Assembly (NCBI RefSeq): GCF_007565055.1
Contig: NC_044560.1
Location: 44,969,030-45,033,029, forward strand
Origin: Rhinopithecus roxellana
Lineage: Eukaryota; Chordata; Mammalia; Primates; Cercopithecidae
DNA: 64,000 nucleotides
Reading direction: 5' to 3'
The stretch's first letter is position 1; each line of letters starts with the position of its first letter. Below the pieces are notes generated by a model that saw only the letters and a list, made by a program, of their open reading frames with translations, searched no databases and had not been told where the DNA came from. Positions 50,640 to 62,747 of this stretch are shown here, one piece after another. The translations under genes were made by a program, and so were the position numbers.

Positions 50640-50800
50640 AGATGGAGACAAATTAGAAGGGAGCTCAGTGATCATGATCATTCTGTACATCTAGTCCAGG
50701 ACCTCAATGTGCAGCTGGGAAACCTGAGTCCAAAGACAGGCATGACTTGCCCAGATAGACCCTGTGTGTAAGGACCAGCACCAGAAACTCAGACACCCAA
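50640..50800 (-). repeat. MIR3-like SINE, reverse
   Basis: 'gaagggagctcagtgatcat', 'ctagtccaggacctcaatgt', and 'gacttgcccagatagaccct' follow reverse MIR3. Confidence 0.6.
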
Positions 50801-51059
50801 GGGTCTATCTGTTTACTCATTTACCTCCTTTCACTAGACTTGACAGCCCCTTAGAGGCCAGAATCTATCATACTTGTCACCTTCATACCAACTCAGCATG
50901 CCTAGACACAGAAGGCAACAGCAAATGAAGGTTGAAAAGAACTAAAGTGATAGCGTTCTTTGCTTCTACTAAGGTATCATTTTAACCCAAGAAAGAAGAG
51001 ATGGTTACCTCCTTCACTAAAAGATGACCCAAGTGGTAAAGCAAGGCAGAAATCACAAC

Positions 51060-51152
51060 TAAGCATCCTGCTGGTGTGGGAGTCAGGAGACCAGGGCTTT
51101 TGCCCTACCTCTACCCTAACGTGCTTTATGACATTGAACAAGCACCTAACTT
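51060..51152 (+). repeat. MIR fragment truncated beside AluY
   Basis: 'gtgggagtcaggagaccagg' and 'atgacattgaacaagcacct' resemble forward MIR. It stops at the A-run where the AluY is inserted. Confidence 0.5.
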
Positions 51153-51523
<371 letters not shown>

Positions 51524-51609
51524 TTATGAGGTCACAAAGTGAAATTCAATAATAAAGACTATAATTCATTGTATGTCACTTTATGCTTATACTATATTTA
51601 ATTCTTAAA

Positions 51610-51745
51610 AGTCTTCTTTGTATGTTATAACTTAATCCTCACAGTAACCTTAAGTGGGTCAGGAAATACCTTATAGCCCCATTTTACAGACAATGACACT
51701 GAGGCACAGAGTGTTCCCCTGTTTATGTCAGAGTTAAATTAACAA
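51610..51745 (-). repeat. MIR SINE fragment, reverse
   Basis: 'ataacttaatcctcacagta', 'cccattttacagacaatgac', and 'actgaggcacagagtgttcc' match reverse MIR. Confidence 0.78.
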
Positions 51746-52051
51746 ATACCACCTATACTGAGAGACAAAATTCACACCAAGAAAGAAAAAGATGTGCTCA
51801 GCATAGATCAAGGGCCCAAGAAAAGGCAGTACATGGCTTGAAGCTGAAATTAACAAGGAGCCATGGAATCTGATCATCTCTCCCTAACTTCCAGGTTTCT
51901 TTACTCAAAATTCTACTTTCAAAGATATACTTCTTTCACAGCTAGATGAAGATCAGATGGGTTATGGGAAATACAAAGCCAAGATATTTGGCGGATAGAT
52001 CAGATAGAGAAGGTGAAGTAAGCCTCTTGAAATGTATCCTGCCTGCAATAA

Positions 52052-52383
52052 AGCAAAATATATATTTTTTTTTTTTTTTTTTTTTTTTGAGACAGTCTCA
52101 CTCTGTCTCTCAGGGTAGATTACAGTGGTATGATCTTGGCTCACTACAACCTCTGCCTCCTGGGTTCAAGCGATTCTCCTGCCTCGGCCTCCCGAGTTGC
52201 TGGGATTACAGGCATGTGCCACCATACCTGGTTAATTCTGTGTATTTTTAGTAGAGACTGGGTTTCACCATGTTGGCCAGGCTGGTCTCGAACTCCTGAG
52301 CTCAAGTGATCCACCTGCCTAAGTTTCCCAAAGTGCTTGGATTACAGGTATGAGCCACTGTGCCTGGCCAGCAAAATGTATTT
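52052..52383 (-). mobile_element. AluS SINE, reverse, with target-site duplication
   Basis: A T tail (52065-52088) is followed by 'gagacagtctcactctgtct', 'gggttcaagcgattctcctg', 'tatttttagtagagactggg' and 'gagccactgtgcctggcc' (to 52369). 'agcaaaatatattt'-type sequence flanks it at about 52052 and, as 'agcaaaatgtattt', at 52370-52383. It faces the AluY at 51184 in opposite orientation, 0.6 kb away. Confidence 0.9.
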
Positions 52384-53676
52384 CTAAGCATTTTATTGAA
52401 ATTTCACAGTAAGAAAGACCCTAAAATAAGGTAAATAATAATAAATAAAAATTATGTGATAACCATTATTTATTGCTTAAGCTTAATTAAAATACCATTA
52501 ATATTCTTTTTCCTTATAGAATATGTCATTTTTATTTTAATAAATCTTAGCAAACAACTCCAGACTTGTCAGGAAAGGCCTCTCCACTCTAAGGTCCTAT
52601 ATTATCACAGAAACCCTTAGAAGACTGACCTACTGGCTTAATCAGAATGGGCATTTTTCTTCCAAGATTTCCTAAAATCTTTTGAACCCCTTCTTAACAT
52701 CCTGATATTGTAGTTTCCCACTGCATTGATGAGTACCGTTATTTCAAAGTAGAAGCCCCAAAAACTGTATTTCCTATGTTTCCAGCAGCAAGGCAATCAT
52801 ATGCTCCTCTGCAAATCACGGATGCAGAAAGACCTTCCAGTAAGCCTACTACTAGTGAACTATCTCATTCCTGAGCACAGTCAGTTCAATGTGCTGGGCT
52901 GCAAAGGCGGTGGTATTTCCCACAGACCCGTCTTGTGGCAAAACCAGGCACTGCTACACAATGTTCTTGGCTATGTAACATCCAAACCTGGTGTTCTGGC
53001 CTTCCTAGAGACACAATACTCATGCAGGCTATGACACAGCAATGGCCCAAAGGAGAAAGAAATAAATAAAATCCAAGGGAAAACCAAAGGAATGACTATT
53101 GGCAAAACGGAAAATGTTACTCCCAATTTTTACATTTGCAACATTTAATTATTTCTCCCCAAACTCAAGAGAACCATAAAAATGAAAGTTCTGGCAGCCA
53201 CGTCTCAGTGTGCAGCTTTGTTTCATCACAGACTTTAATAACATTCTTATTCTGCTGGTGAAACACTGGGGAAAGGGTGGAGAAGGAGCAAAGTTTCTGG
53301 ACTCAACAGTCCCAGATTCCTCCTGGACAGCTGTGTTCTTCCCTGGAGTAAAGCCTCTTTCCAAAGAGAGAAAATCTTTTTATTTTCTGGCTCAGCTATT
53401 TTCAAGACAACCTAACTTAACTCACTCAAGACTCCATCAGGCAAAGCAGAATGTTGGCCATTACCAACCGTGTGTCAAGAGAAGGGAAGGATGTCAGAAG
53501 GACAAATTTGTTTCTAAACTTTAAAGATTGCACACCCTCCTATCTGTTCATCATTGTTATAAGGGATGGCCACATAATTGATTCGTCATGTCTATTTCTT
53601 TTAGTCGAAAACACTATTTGCTAGCCAGAATATTTTCAAATGTTGTCTACCACCAGATTCTACCCTTCCATACTTC
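52384..53676. other. 1.3 kb unassigned single-copy DNA
   Basis: No gene or repeat recognised. The first 150 bp are very AT-rich. Confidence 0.4.
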
Positions 53677-53846
53677 TTTTTTTTTTTTTTTTCCAAGACA
53701 GAGTCTTGTTCTGTTGCCCAGGCTGGAGTGCAATGGCACGATCTCTGCTCACTGCAACCTCCACCTTCTAGGTCCAAGTGATTCTCCTGCCTCACCCTCC
53801 TGAGTAGCTGGGATTACAGGCTCATGCCACCACACCTGGCTATTTT

Positions 53847-53894
<48 letters not shown>

Positions 53895-54015
53895 TTTTAG
53901 TAGAGATGGGGTTTACCATGTTGGCCAGGCTGGTCTCGAACTCCTGATCTCGTGATCTGCCCACCTTGGTCTCCCGAAGTGCTGGGATTATAGGTGTGAG
54001 CCACTGCACCCAGCC
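53677..54015 (-). mobile_element. AluS SINE, reverse, carrying a (GT)22 tract
   Basis: A T tail, 'gttctgttgcccaggctgga', 'ctcctgagtagctgggatta' and 'gagccactgcacccagcc' delimit the Alu. The normal middle text 'aatttttgtatttttagtag' is replaced at 53849-53892 by 22 perfect GT units before 'agttttagtagagatggg' resumes. The Alu is therefore longer than usual (339 bp). Confidence 0.93.
53849..53892 (+). repeat. (GT)22 microsatellite inside an Alu
   Basis: Twenty-two uninterrupted GT units at the middle linker of the AluS. It probably grew from the TGTAT stretch of the linker (inference). A perfect array of this length is expected to be polymorphic. Confidence 0.97.
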
Positions 54016-54289
54016 CCTGTTCTTCTTATTAAAAACTTCTTTCCAGCTTTCCAATATAGACTCTCATAAACTGATTTGCCTCTCTGGTTATTATTTTATA
54101 TTTTCATAACTTCCCCCATTTTAAGATATTCCATTGAGCATTTCTCCTTACAGATAGGAAAGTTAACCACCTTCCCACACATAAAATTCATAACCAATTA
54201 AATCCAATAAAGTTTTATTGAACAGCTACAATATATATTACTCAGTGTCAGTGTGGTGAAGAAAGGCCTGAATTTTAGAACAATAATAG
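54016..54289. other. Unassigned DNA, possible decayed L2 or MIR
   Basis: 'aataaagttttattgaacag' at about 54207 looks like the start of a reverse L2/MIR, but the rest does not align by eye. Confidence 0.35.
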
Positions 54290-54365
54290 TAATAATAATA
54301 GCTACTATTTGCTCTGATCCTGTGTGCCAGGGATTATAACATGTCTGGACAGATAATATAGCATG
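54290..54365 (-). repeat. MIR fragment, reverse (host of a nested MIR)
   Basis: 'aataatagctactatttgct' and 'gtgtgccagggattataaca' match the outer MIR 3' side. Its continuation appears after the forward MIR, at about 54590. Confidence 0.55.
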
Positions 54366-54585
54366 ACATTGCATAACAGTGAAGAATGTGGCCTCTGCTC
54401 TCTAATAGGCCTGGGTTCAGTGAAAAGCTCTACCACTTAGGCCAGTTTCTTCACCCTTCTGTGCCTCAGGCTCCTCATCTATAAAATACAGATATTAACA
54501 AGATACATCTCATAGGGCTATTTGAGGATTTCATAAAATCACAAGAGTAAAGAACTTAGCCCAGGGCCTAGTTAACAATGACACA
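54366..54585 (+). repeat. MIR SINE, full length, forward, nested
   Basis: 'gcataacagtgaagaatgtg', 'ctaccacttaggccagtttc', 'ctgtgcctcaggctcctcat', and 'gtaaagaacttagcccaggg' cover MIR from its 5' end to near its 3' end. Confidence 0.83.
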
Positions 54586-54705
54586 TTGCAATTACCCTAG
54601 TATTCCCATTTTAAGAGGAAGAGACTGAAGCTCAGAGCTAGCCCACAACATAGCTTGGATTCAAATCCACACTCATCCAACACTGAAGCCTTTGCACTTT
54701 CTAGT
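54586..54705 (-). repeat. MIR fragment, reverse (continuation)
   Basis: 'cccattttaagaggaagaga', 'ctgaagctcagagctagccc', and 'cttggattcaaatccacact' give the 5' half of a reverse MIR. With 54290-54365 it suggests one MIR interrupted by the forward copy. Confidence 0.68.
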
Positions 54706-54954
54706 GCCACTCATTGACCAGGTATACAGTAAGGGAGGGCACATTAGAAGTTTAGAGTCTGGCAACTGGGAGGGCCTTACAGTCAGACATCCACCCTCCA
54801 AACATGGCATCTCTCCAGTGAACTGGCAGGCGATCAACCCTGCTGCTTATACACAAGCTCCAAGATTTACCCATGTCTGTATCCCAGATCTGGAGAAGAG
54901 CCTACAGAGGGGACGTTTGCTTATTGAATAAATGATTAAGGCAATTTAAATAAA
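54706..54954. other. Unassigned single-copy DNA
   Basis: No gene or repeat recognised. Confidence 0.35.
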
Positions 54955-55035
54955 GCAATAATTATAGCTAAGTATTGAGCAGAAACTATGTGCTGGGCAC
55001 TAGAATCAACATGTACTAACATATTTACTATTAAA
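54955..55035 (-). repeat. Short MIR remnant, reverse
   Basis: 'gagcagaaactatgtgctgg' and 'gcactagaatcaacatgtac' match the MIR 3' side in reverse. Confidence 0.6.
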
Positions 55036-55549
55036 TTTTAAAAACTCAAACAAGCTTTGTAGAATGTAGTGAGGGAGGTACATATTTTCATTAAATCAAA
55101 CTTTGGAGAGACAGATAAAAGCATCACAAAAGTGTCCCCAAAATGGAATAGGGGATCTTCATCTTCACAGGGCCTGCACTTCAAGAAAACATTAAGTAGG
55201 ATAAGGTGACTGTCTTCCTTAAAAGCACTCAATACCAAAAACCCCAGCCAGCCAGAAAATGAAAGTCAGAGGGTCTTTATACAACTGTGTTGGTTGTACC
55301 CTGCACAGGGGTGTCCAACCCAGGGAGCAAGTGAGGACAGAAACATACCAGGAGTCCTCTAGTCATGCTGAGCATCATGACATGGGTCAGCACACACAAC
55401 AGAAGGGGCGGCTTGTACAAAGGTACCATAAGAACTTTGACTACCTTAACACACACAGGCTAATTTCTTATTCAGTTATCCCATCTCACATCCCAAGACG
55501 GAACACATTTAAATCAGTAACTATACAAATATATTGATTTATTCACCAT
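55036..55549. other. Unassigned single-copy DNA
   Basis: No gene or confidently named repeat. Confidence 0.4.
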
Positions 55550-55770
55550 ACATTCACATACTCACACATTTATGTGCAGAGTATTATACTTAGTATAGCA
55601 GGAGATAACAGAGATTACCATCTAATAGACATAATTACAAGTATCATAAACAATAGGGACAAAGAGAATAAATATCTTAATTAGCATTCTGGACAGCATC
55701 AAAAAACTTGCTGCCTAGGTCACTGAGGCACTAGGGGTCAGGGAAGTGAAGAAAACACCCTCATCTAAAC
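55550..55770 (-). repeat. Probable L2 fragment, reverse
   Basis: 'gtgcagagtattatacttag' and 'atagcaggagataacagaga' are L2-like in reverse. The rest is weak. Confidence 0.45.
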
Positions 55771-56414
55771 AAGACAAAAGGAAAAACAACACTATCATCA
55801 GATTTAAATACAAAGTACACTTGAAAGTTAAATTCAACTAGTAGTTTTAGAAGCAACACAGTTTACTCCTTAAGCAAAAAGTCAGATTTTTTAAAGTGGT
55901 AGGGTCTAATCTTGGTTTAGCCACAGAATCACTGTGTCATTCTAGGAAAATATGCGAAATACACCCAGTCTTAATTTGTGCATCAGGGAGAGGTTTCATC
56001 AATATCTGAGAGGTAGAATGAGAAATTCCATTCTACTTAACTAATGCAGAGTGGTGGTGTTAAAGCCACCCCCAGTCTGGGCCATAGATTTGAAAGGGAG
56101 AAGGATAGGGAAGGATGGAGATGTCTTGAAACAACTGGATCACCAGGCAAGAGCAGTGAAAAAAGAACAAAAAAGCAAAGATTGTACTTTAAGTCAAGAA
56201 GACCCCTTTCAGGAAAATAAGCATGTGGCCTAAAAGCAAAGGAACACACATTAAACCTTCAAGGAAAAGCTGATAAGCGAAAGATACAGATACAATAACT
56301 CCATATGTCTTTAATGTTAGTAACCACTCAGCAGAATTCAACTTCAGAGGCTGATGGCTATCTTTTCAATTAAGTTTGGGGGAGGTGGGAGAGGGTTCCC
56401 ATGTGCCTGAAACT
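55771..56414. other. Unassigned single-copy DNA
   Basis: No gene or repeat recognised. Confidence 0.4.
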
Positions 56415-56595
56415 GTAGGCAACTACCATTTATTACTTCATTTATTCCTCATAGCAACCTGACAGATTACATCTTATCCTACTTACATCCTACTGCACAG
56501 ATGAAAACACTGAATCCAAAAGAACAAGAACCTCAAGCCATTTCCATCAGGCTAGCTGTGCAGGATGGAGACTTGGAGGTGGGGCTCCAGAGTCA
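56415..56595 (-). repeat. MIR SINE, reverse
   Basis: 'ttcatttattcctcatagca', 'tgcacagatgaaaacactga', and 'gacttggaggtggggctcca' follow a degraded reverse MIR. Confidence 0.6.
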
Positions 56596-57265
56596 CCTTT
56601 GGTAACCAAGAGCTGCTGAGGAAATGGAGCAAGATAGTCTTAAGAGGCTTACCAAATATGGTTCATTCTACCGACTCTTAAAGATCCAAATATAGTATGA
56701 ACTTGCACTTGACCATAACTCTAGCGGCACATATCCACTGTCAATTGTCTCCAGTTGGTAAGAATGCACCGACTCATAGCTATTTATTCTCCATCACAGA
56801 GAAAACACTCTTCTATGTGCTCTCCCCACTGCCTGGGGAACAATGAGGTTTTCCAATACCAAATCCATAGAGCTATTGGCAAACCATCTGAGTCTACCTG
56901 GATAAAAGGCTCCAAGTACGTCCAACAAGGAAAAGGCACTTCAGATAAGAACAATCTCCTTACAGACTTGCGATATACCACACCTGAGGGTCAATCATAA
57001 AATAGATACCTAAAAGTTAGCCTTCATTTTGTTTATTTATAGAATATGGCTATTCTGTTCTTGTTCCCTTTACTTCCACATGTTATTTGAAGCATCAACT
57101 AGGTGGCTTTTATTAACACCTTCTAATAAGAGGCTACAAAAGTAAATAGGTAAAAACCATGTCCAAGCCATTAACAAAAACTGATTATCTAGAAATTTAA
57201 GAGAGATTTCAATTGCATAAAAAAAAAAAAAAAACTTCTGAAAGTTGTTCAACAACAGATACTTT
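56596..57265. other. Unassigned single-copy DNA
   Basis: No gene or repeat recognised. An A-run of 16 lies near 57219-57234. Confidence 0.4.
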
Positions 57266-57800
<535 letters not shown>

Positions 57801-57889
57801 ACAGGTATGATGGGAGACCAGAGAAAGGGCTCCTAACCCAGTCACGTGGAGTCAAGGATGGCAGTTTTTAAACATTAGGGTTGGAGGAT

Positions 57890-58744
57890 TATTTGAGACA
57901 GAAGGAATAAAATGTATCACTTCCATTTCTGGCGAAGTTGGAGTAACAGGATAATTGTCAATACTGGGATTAACAGTCAATGAAGGGCAGTGATCCCTGG
58001 AAGAAGGAAGGCAAATGAAACAAATCCTACAAGTCCTCCAGCTTACTGCCTGAGAGAGTTTCCAGCTCCATATGTCTGGAGGAAAGGGAAAACTCAGGCA
58101 GAGCTCAGTGAACTGCCTGCATTGAGTGAATTGAGCTAACAGTCCAGGGAGACCAAGGCAACTAGAGTTTGCAAGGCCAAGTATCAGAGAAAAGAGAGGT
58201 GCAGAAAGAGCCACAGAGAATCCTCCCCAAGTATTCAGCAGAGGGCTGATCAATGCATACATGTGTGGCAACTACCCAAAACTGGGGAAAGAAATATCAG
58301 AAAAAATATTTCCAGACTGGAAAACCTCATGATTCCCCAGGCAACGAGGACAGCACATAGAAGAGTGTTTTCTCTGTCATGGAGAATAATTAGTTCTAGA
58401 CTAAGTACAACTATTTCAGTCCTCCAAATCTTCAAAGCAAGACTTTCCAAAAGGATCAAACTGCTTCTAAACAACTTAACCACATCCCAGAACAAAGTTC
58501 AAAAATATTTACAAGAATACAAAAATAGCCAGTATCCAACAAGGAAAATTCACAATGTCTGGCATCTAATCAAAAATTACCAGGCACGTATACAGCAAGG
58601 AAATATAACCCCTGATGAGGAGGAAAAAAAAATCAATCAAAACTGACACAGATGTTAGAATTAGCAGATAGAACATTAAAATGACTATTATAAATATATT
58701 TCCTAAGTTCAAAAATTCAGTGGAGACACTTGAAGACATGAAAA

Positions 58745-58755
<11 letters not shown>
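57890..58755 (+). repeat. Ancient L1 (L1M/HAL1-type) 5' UTR and ORF1 region, first half
   Basis: 'ctgcctgagagagtttccag' and 'ggcagagctcagtgaactgc' look like an old L1 5' region. 'ccaacaaggaaaattcacaa', 'ctaatcaaaaattaccaggc', and 'gatgttagaattagcagata' are ORF1-region text of L1M/HAL1 elements. The frame is decayed. The element continues after the AluS at 59072. Confidence 0.7.
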
Positions 58756-59190
<435 letters not shown>

Positions 59191-59374
59191 AAAAATCAAA
59201 TTGTTTATTTTTTTAATTCCCTTTTTCCCTCTGTATCCAATGAGATACATTGAGATCCAATGAGATATAAAAAAATAAACAGAATCAGTGAGTTGAGGAA
59301 CAACTTCAACTGGTCTAATATACATGTAACTGGAGCCCCCAAAGGAGAGGAGAGAATTAAATATACTAAATATA
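59191..59374. other. Unassigned AT-rich DNA
   Basis: May be further decayed L1. It contains a 13-bp direct repeat, 'atccaatgagata', at about 59236 and 59255. Confidence 0.35.
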
Positions 59375-59500
59375 GTATTTAACAATTGTCCTTGCCTCCA
59401 AGAATTTACAATCTTGATGGGAAAACAAATTGTAATAAAAAACAAGGTCATAAGGTATTTGAAAATCAAAAAGTATTATAAGAACAGAAAAAAATGTCAT
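59375..59500 (-). repeat. L2 LINE fragment, reverse
   Basis: 'ttgtccttgcctccaagaat' and 'ttacaatcttgatgggaaaa' match reverse L2. Confidence 0.62.
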
Positions 59501-59676
59501 AAGTCAGTACATAATTAATTACCAAACATATAGTACACATAACTGTTTAGAGGAGAGGAACAGATTACTTCAAGTTGGGAGGTCAGGTTAAGAATAGTCA
59601 AAGAGGAAACATTTGAATTGTCCATTTCATAAATGGGCATTTTCATATAATCAAAAGTAGTGTTCATTAGTATATA

Positions 59677-59960
59677 TAGTCAGCCCTCCATATCCTCAGG
59701 TTCCACACCCATGGATTCAATCAACACAGATCAAAAGTAAATAAATAATACAAATTTTAAAATACAGTATAACAACTATTTACATAGCACTTATATTAGG
59801 TATTATAAGTAACCTAGAGATAATTTAAAGTATACAGGAGAATGTATGTAGGTTAGATGCAAACACTATGCCATCTTATATCAGAGACTTGAGCATCCAA
59901 GGATTTTGGCATCCATCAGGGTGCTGCAATGAATATGCCACAGATACCAACAGACGACTC
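59677..59960 (+). mobile_element. MER2, non-autonomous Tigger-type DNA transposon
   Basis: The left end 'tagtcagccctccatatcct' and right end '...cagataccaacagacgactc' are the MER2 ends. The interior has 'attaggtattataagtaacc' and 'agagacttgagcatccaagg'. TA dinucleotides flank both ends. No transposase is encoded. Confidence 0.9.
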
Positions 59961-59984
59961 TAGTTTTTCTTCTTTCATCACTTT

Positions 59985-60072
59985 TTCTTCTTTATTCATT
60001 CATTCACCATTAATTGAGCAACCTGTATGTGCCAGATACTATCTAAGCACAGACATGTTCCATCTCTACGTA
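59985..60072 (-). repeat. L2 LINE 3' terminus fragment, reverse
   Basis: 'tttattcattcattcaccat', 'taattgagcaacctgtatgt', and 'gccagatactatctaagcac' match the reverse L2 end. Confidence 0.68.
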
Positions 60073-60639
60073 TGATGGGGTTTAGAATCCGGAAGAGGTA
60101 AAAGAGAGAAATGGCTATTTCTCACACTGCTACATACTCTGTGATGCAAGTATGTTCAGACTGTTGCAGAAAGGAGGCAGTTAACTCCACTAGGGAAAGG
60201 AAATAGAAGAAATTCATGAGACAAACAACTGTCACCTATTTCTAAAACCTCCATCCTGCCCTGTTTCCAGACTTGGCTGTCAAAAAGAACTGCTGGAAAA
60301 TATGTAGAAAAGTCTACGTACCATGAAAGGAAGCAGAAAGCCAAGTAGTTTTTCCCTTTGTTTCAATTCACTAATACACAAGAGGAAGAAAATGGAGGAA
60401 CCTCCTCCTGCCAAGCAATCAGCCACGCCTAAGTGGTGCTAAGATTTAGATAAGCCCTGACAAGTCTATTGAAGAACGCCTTAAATAGAGGGTCAGCAGA
60501 GCAGTAATACGTCATATATTTTTATATGACATAAAGCCTAAGTGAATAAAAAAAATTCACTGGCACCAGGTTGGTGATCTGATATTTCCACTGAAAATAT
60601 TTTATTTTTCCTAAAGCTAGCAGTAATGCACTATGCAAT
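60073..60639. other. Unassigned single-copy DNA with a hairpin motif
   Basis: No gene recognised. It contains the palindromic stem-loop at 60511-60530. Confidence 0.4.
60511..60530. other. Perfect 8-bp inverted repeat with TTTT loop
   Basis: GTCATATA, TTTT, TATATGAC: exact complementary arms. No transposon explains it. It could form a small cruciform or RNA hairpin. Confidence 0.75.
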
Positions 60640-60770
60640 ATACAAAGCTAGAAGGAACATTCATTATCACAGAGGCCAATGCTCACATTCTAGAGGTGGG
60701 ACGACTGAGATCCAGAGAGAGTAAGAGGCTAGGCCACATTCACAGCAAGGTTAGTAGTAGCATTAGTTAA
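60640..60770 (-). repeat. MIR3-like SINE, reverse
   Basis: 'gctagaaggaacattcatta' and 'gggacgactgagatccagag' resemble reverse MIR3. Confidence 0.6.
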
Positions 60771-61064
60771 AATTCCCATCATCCTAGTTCTGGGAAGCTG
60801 GCGATCTTTACATGAAACCATATAGTCTTTATCCATCTCTTACAGTGAACAAATTTGTGCTGTGATTTTAATAGAGAATTATGCTGATACAGGAGAAGTA
60901 TATTTGGATGTGGAATGGATCCTTTATCATAAGCCCTGGTTCAACAGTTTTCCTAAAAAGGAGTGTTTCACTAAGGAAACCTCATATTTGGAAACTTTTC
61001 ATTCATTCCCACTGCACTGTTTAATGTTCAATTTATAGTCTATTTTGCTGAAGAAAGAAACAAG

Positions 61065-61114
61065 ATATAACAGCAAAGCATGAGCTAGACTCTCACTCTG
61101 CTATATACAAGATA
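61065..61114 (+). repeat. MIR SINE, 5' part (split by a Tigger MITE)
   Basis: 'gctagactctcactctgcta' matches the MIR segment before the core. The core resumes at 61340, beyond the DNA transposon. Confidence 0.65.
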
Positions 61115-61341
61115 CAGGTTGAGTATCCCTTATCCAAAATGCTTGAGATCAGAAATGTTTCAGATGTCTTCCAGATCCTGGAATATATGCATTTATAGGA
61201 GCTGAACATTCCTAATCCAAAAATCCAAAATCTGAAATGCTCCAAGGAGCACCTTTGAGCATCATGTTGGCATGCCAAAACGTTTCAGATTTTGGTGCAT
61301 TTTGGGTTTTGGATTCTCAGATTAGGGATACCCAACCTATA
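61113..61341. mobile_element. MER8-like Tigger MITE, nested in a MIR
   Basis: The left end 'caggttgagtatcccttatc' (61115) and right end '...ttagggatacccaacct' (61338-61339) are inverted repeats. TA flanks both sides (61113-61114, 61340-61341). The interior has 'cctaatccaaaaatccaaaa' and 'cacctttgagcatcatgttg'. The length of about 225 bp fits the non-autonomous Tigger family I recall as MER8; the name is less certain than the class. Confidence 0.85.
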
Positions 61342-61510
61342 TATGATCTTGAGCAGAATACTTAACCTCTCAGTTTTTTCATCTATAAAACCAGGCTAAC
61401 AACAGTACTTACTATGGTATATGTAGTGCGTTCTCAAGTTTTGAAAATGAGCTAGCTGATATAAAGTACGTCACCAGGCATACCACAGGAGTTCAAAGAA
61501 CATTAGCAGC
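61342..61510 (+). repeat. MIR SINE, core and 3' part
   Basis: 'gatcttgagcagaatactta', 'acctctcagttttttcatct', and 'aaagtacgtcaccaggcata' complete the MIR begun at 61065. Confidence 0.75.
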
Positions 61511-62479
61511 ATCTGTTGCCGCAGTTGATGACTATGATGCTGGGAGCAGGGGACAGGTGTAATCATTATTAATGTCTTGAGGTTAAATCATCTTAGACAT
61601 CTTTTCCATTATGATTCTCAAAGAGAACTCAAATACATATATTTATGCCAGGTACTGATAATGACACAACATCTTAGTCTTACTCTTCTTAAAGAGTATG
61701 TACTTGTCCATAAGTTTAAATCTTACTTATAATAAAATAATCTTACTTATAATAATAACAGTTACTCTTCCAAATCTGAGCGGAGCTAAATTATTTGCCA
61801 CCTTATCCTGTAAACCCTGGGCTTTAATAAGAACTTGGTAATAAAATGTAAGAGTATCATACTTTCTCCATCTGTATAAAGTCCTTACAGAAAAGCAGGA
61901 CTCTATTACAAATGTTGCCCTGGGTTTCCCATGGTTAATGCATGTGCTAAGACTGAACTGTCATGCAACAGATTTGTCCTAAAAGTAGAATGTGAATTCA
62001 ACAACTACACTCTCACAGTGAAAATGATCTGTTTCATTTTTAGTTCCATCAATATTTCATTTTTAGTTCCATCAATACACAAAGGAACTGGTTTGCATTA
62101 GTGAGTGTCTACAAGGGTTTCTTCCTCTTCTGGGCAATTAATTTATATCATATAAGACAAATATTGGCACATCTGGACAAACTCAGCATGAGTCTAAAAA
62201 CCATGAAATTTCTCAAGGCATCTGTGAATAAAAACACCTCTCTGAGCTTTTCCAAGATGACAGACTGAGGGGGAGAAGTGGAAAAATGGACACGATAGCC
62301 CTCTTTGAAGATCGGAAGGGCTGTTGTGTGAAAGAGGGAGCAGACTTCTAAGGATGGGTGCTCAGGAGGGCAGGATGAGAATAAATATATAGGAAAGTTG
62401 CAGGAGGCTGCTTTTATCTCTACAAAAGGAAGAGTTTGCCAGGGCAAGGGTACACATACATGTATGCCCCAGCAGAGTG
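61511..62479. other. Unassigned single-copy DNA with two small tandem duplications
   Basis: No gene supported. It holds two-copy direct repeats at 61719-61754 (16 bp 'aatcttacttataata', 20-bp period) and 62032-62077 (23 bp). Confidence 0.45.
62032..62077 (+). repeat. Perfect 23-bp tandem duplication
   Basis: A 23-bp unit, beginning 'tttcatttttagttccatca', occurs twice head-to-tail (62032-62054, 62055-62077) without mismatch. It is not part of any element I recognise. Exact identity suggests a recent slippage or staggered-break duplication. Confidence 0.92.
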
Positions 62480-62600
62480 AAACAGATGGCAGCTGAGTCC
62501 AGGCAGCACCACTGATGAGCTGTGCACATGGGGCAAGTTTCTTAACCTATCTGATCTCTCCCTTGTCAGTCAGTACAGTTATTCCCACATTCACAGCTAT
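62480..62600 (+). repeat. MIR SINE fragment, forward
   Basis: 'gcaccactgatgagctgtgc' and 'ggcaagtttcttaacctatc' match the MIR core. Confidence 0.7.
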
Positions 62601-62747
62601 TCCAGAATTGAAAAATATATGTATATTTAATGCTTAATATATGGTAGGCATTATGATTACTTCCACTCTTATGGATTTGTCATATGCCTTTGGAACAGGA
62701 ATATCTACATGACCTAATGAATAAAATCTCTTTAGTTCTGCTTTCTA

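Noticed and set aside
55305..55340. 'caggggtgtccaaccc' resembling the left end of a MER30-type element
   Set aside because: The following sequence does not match the family and no right-hand inverted repeat was found.
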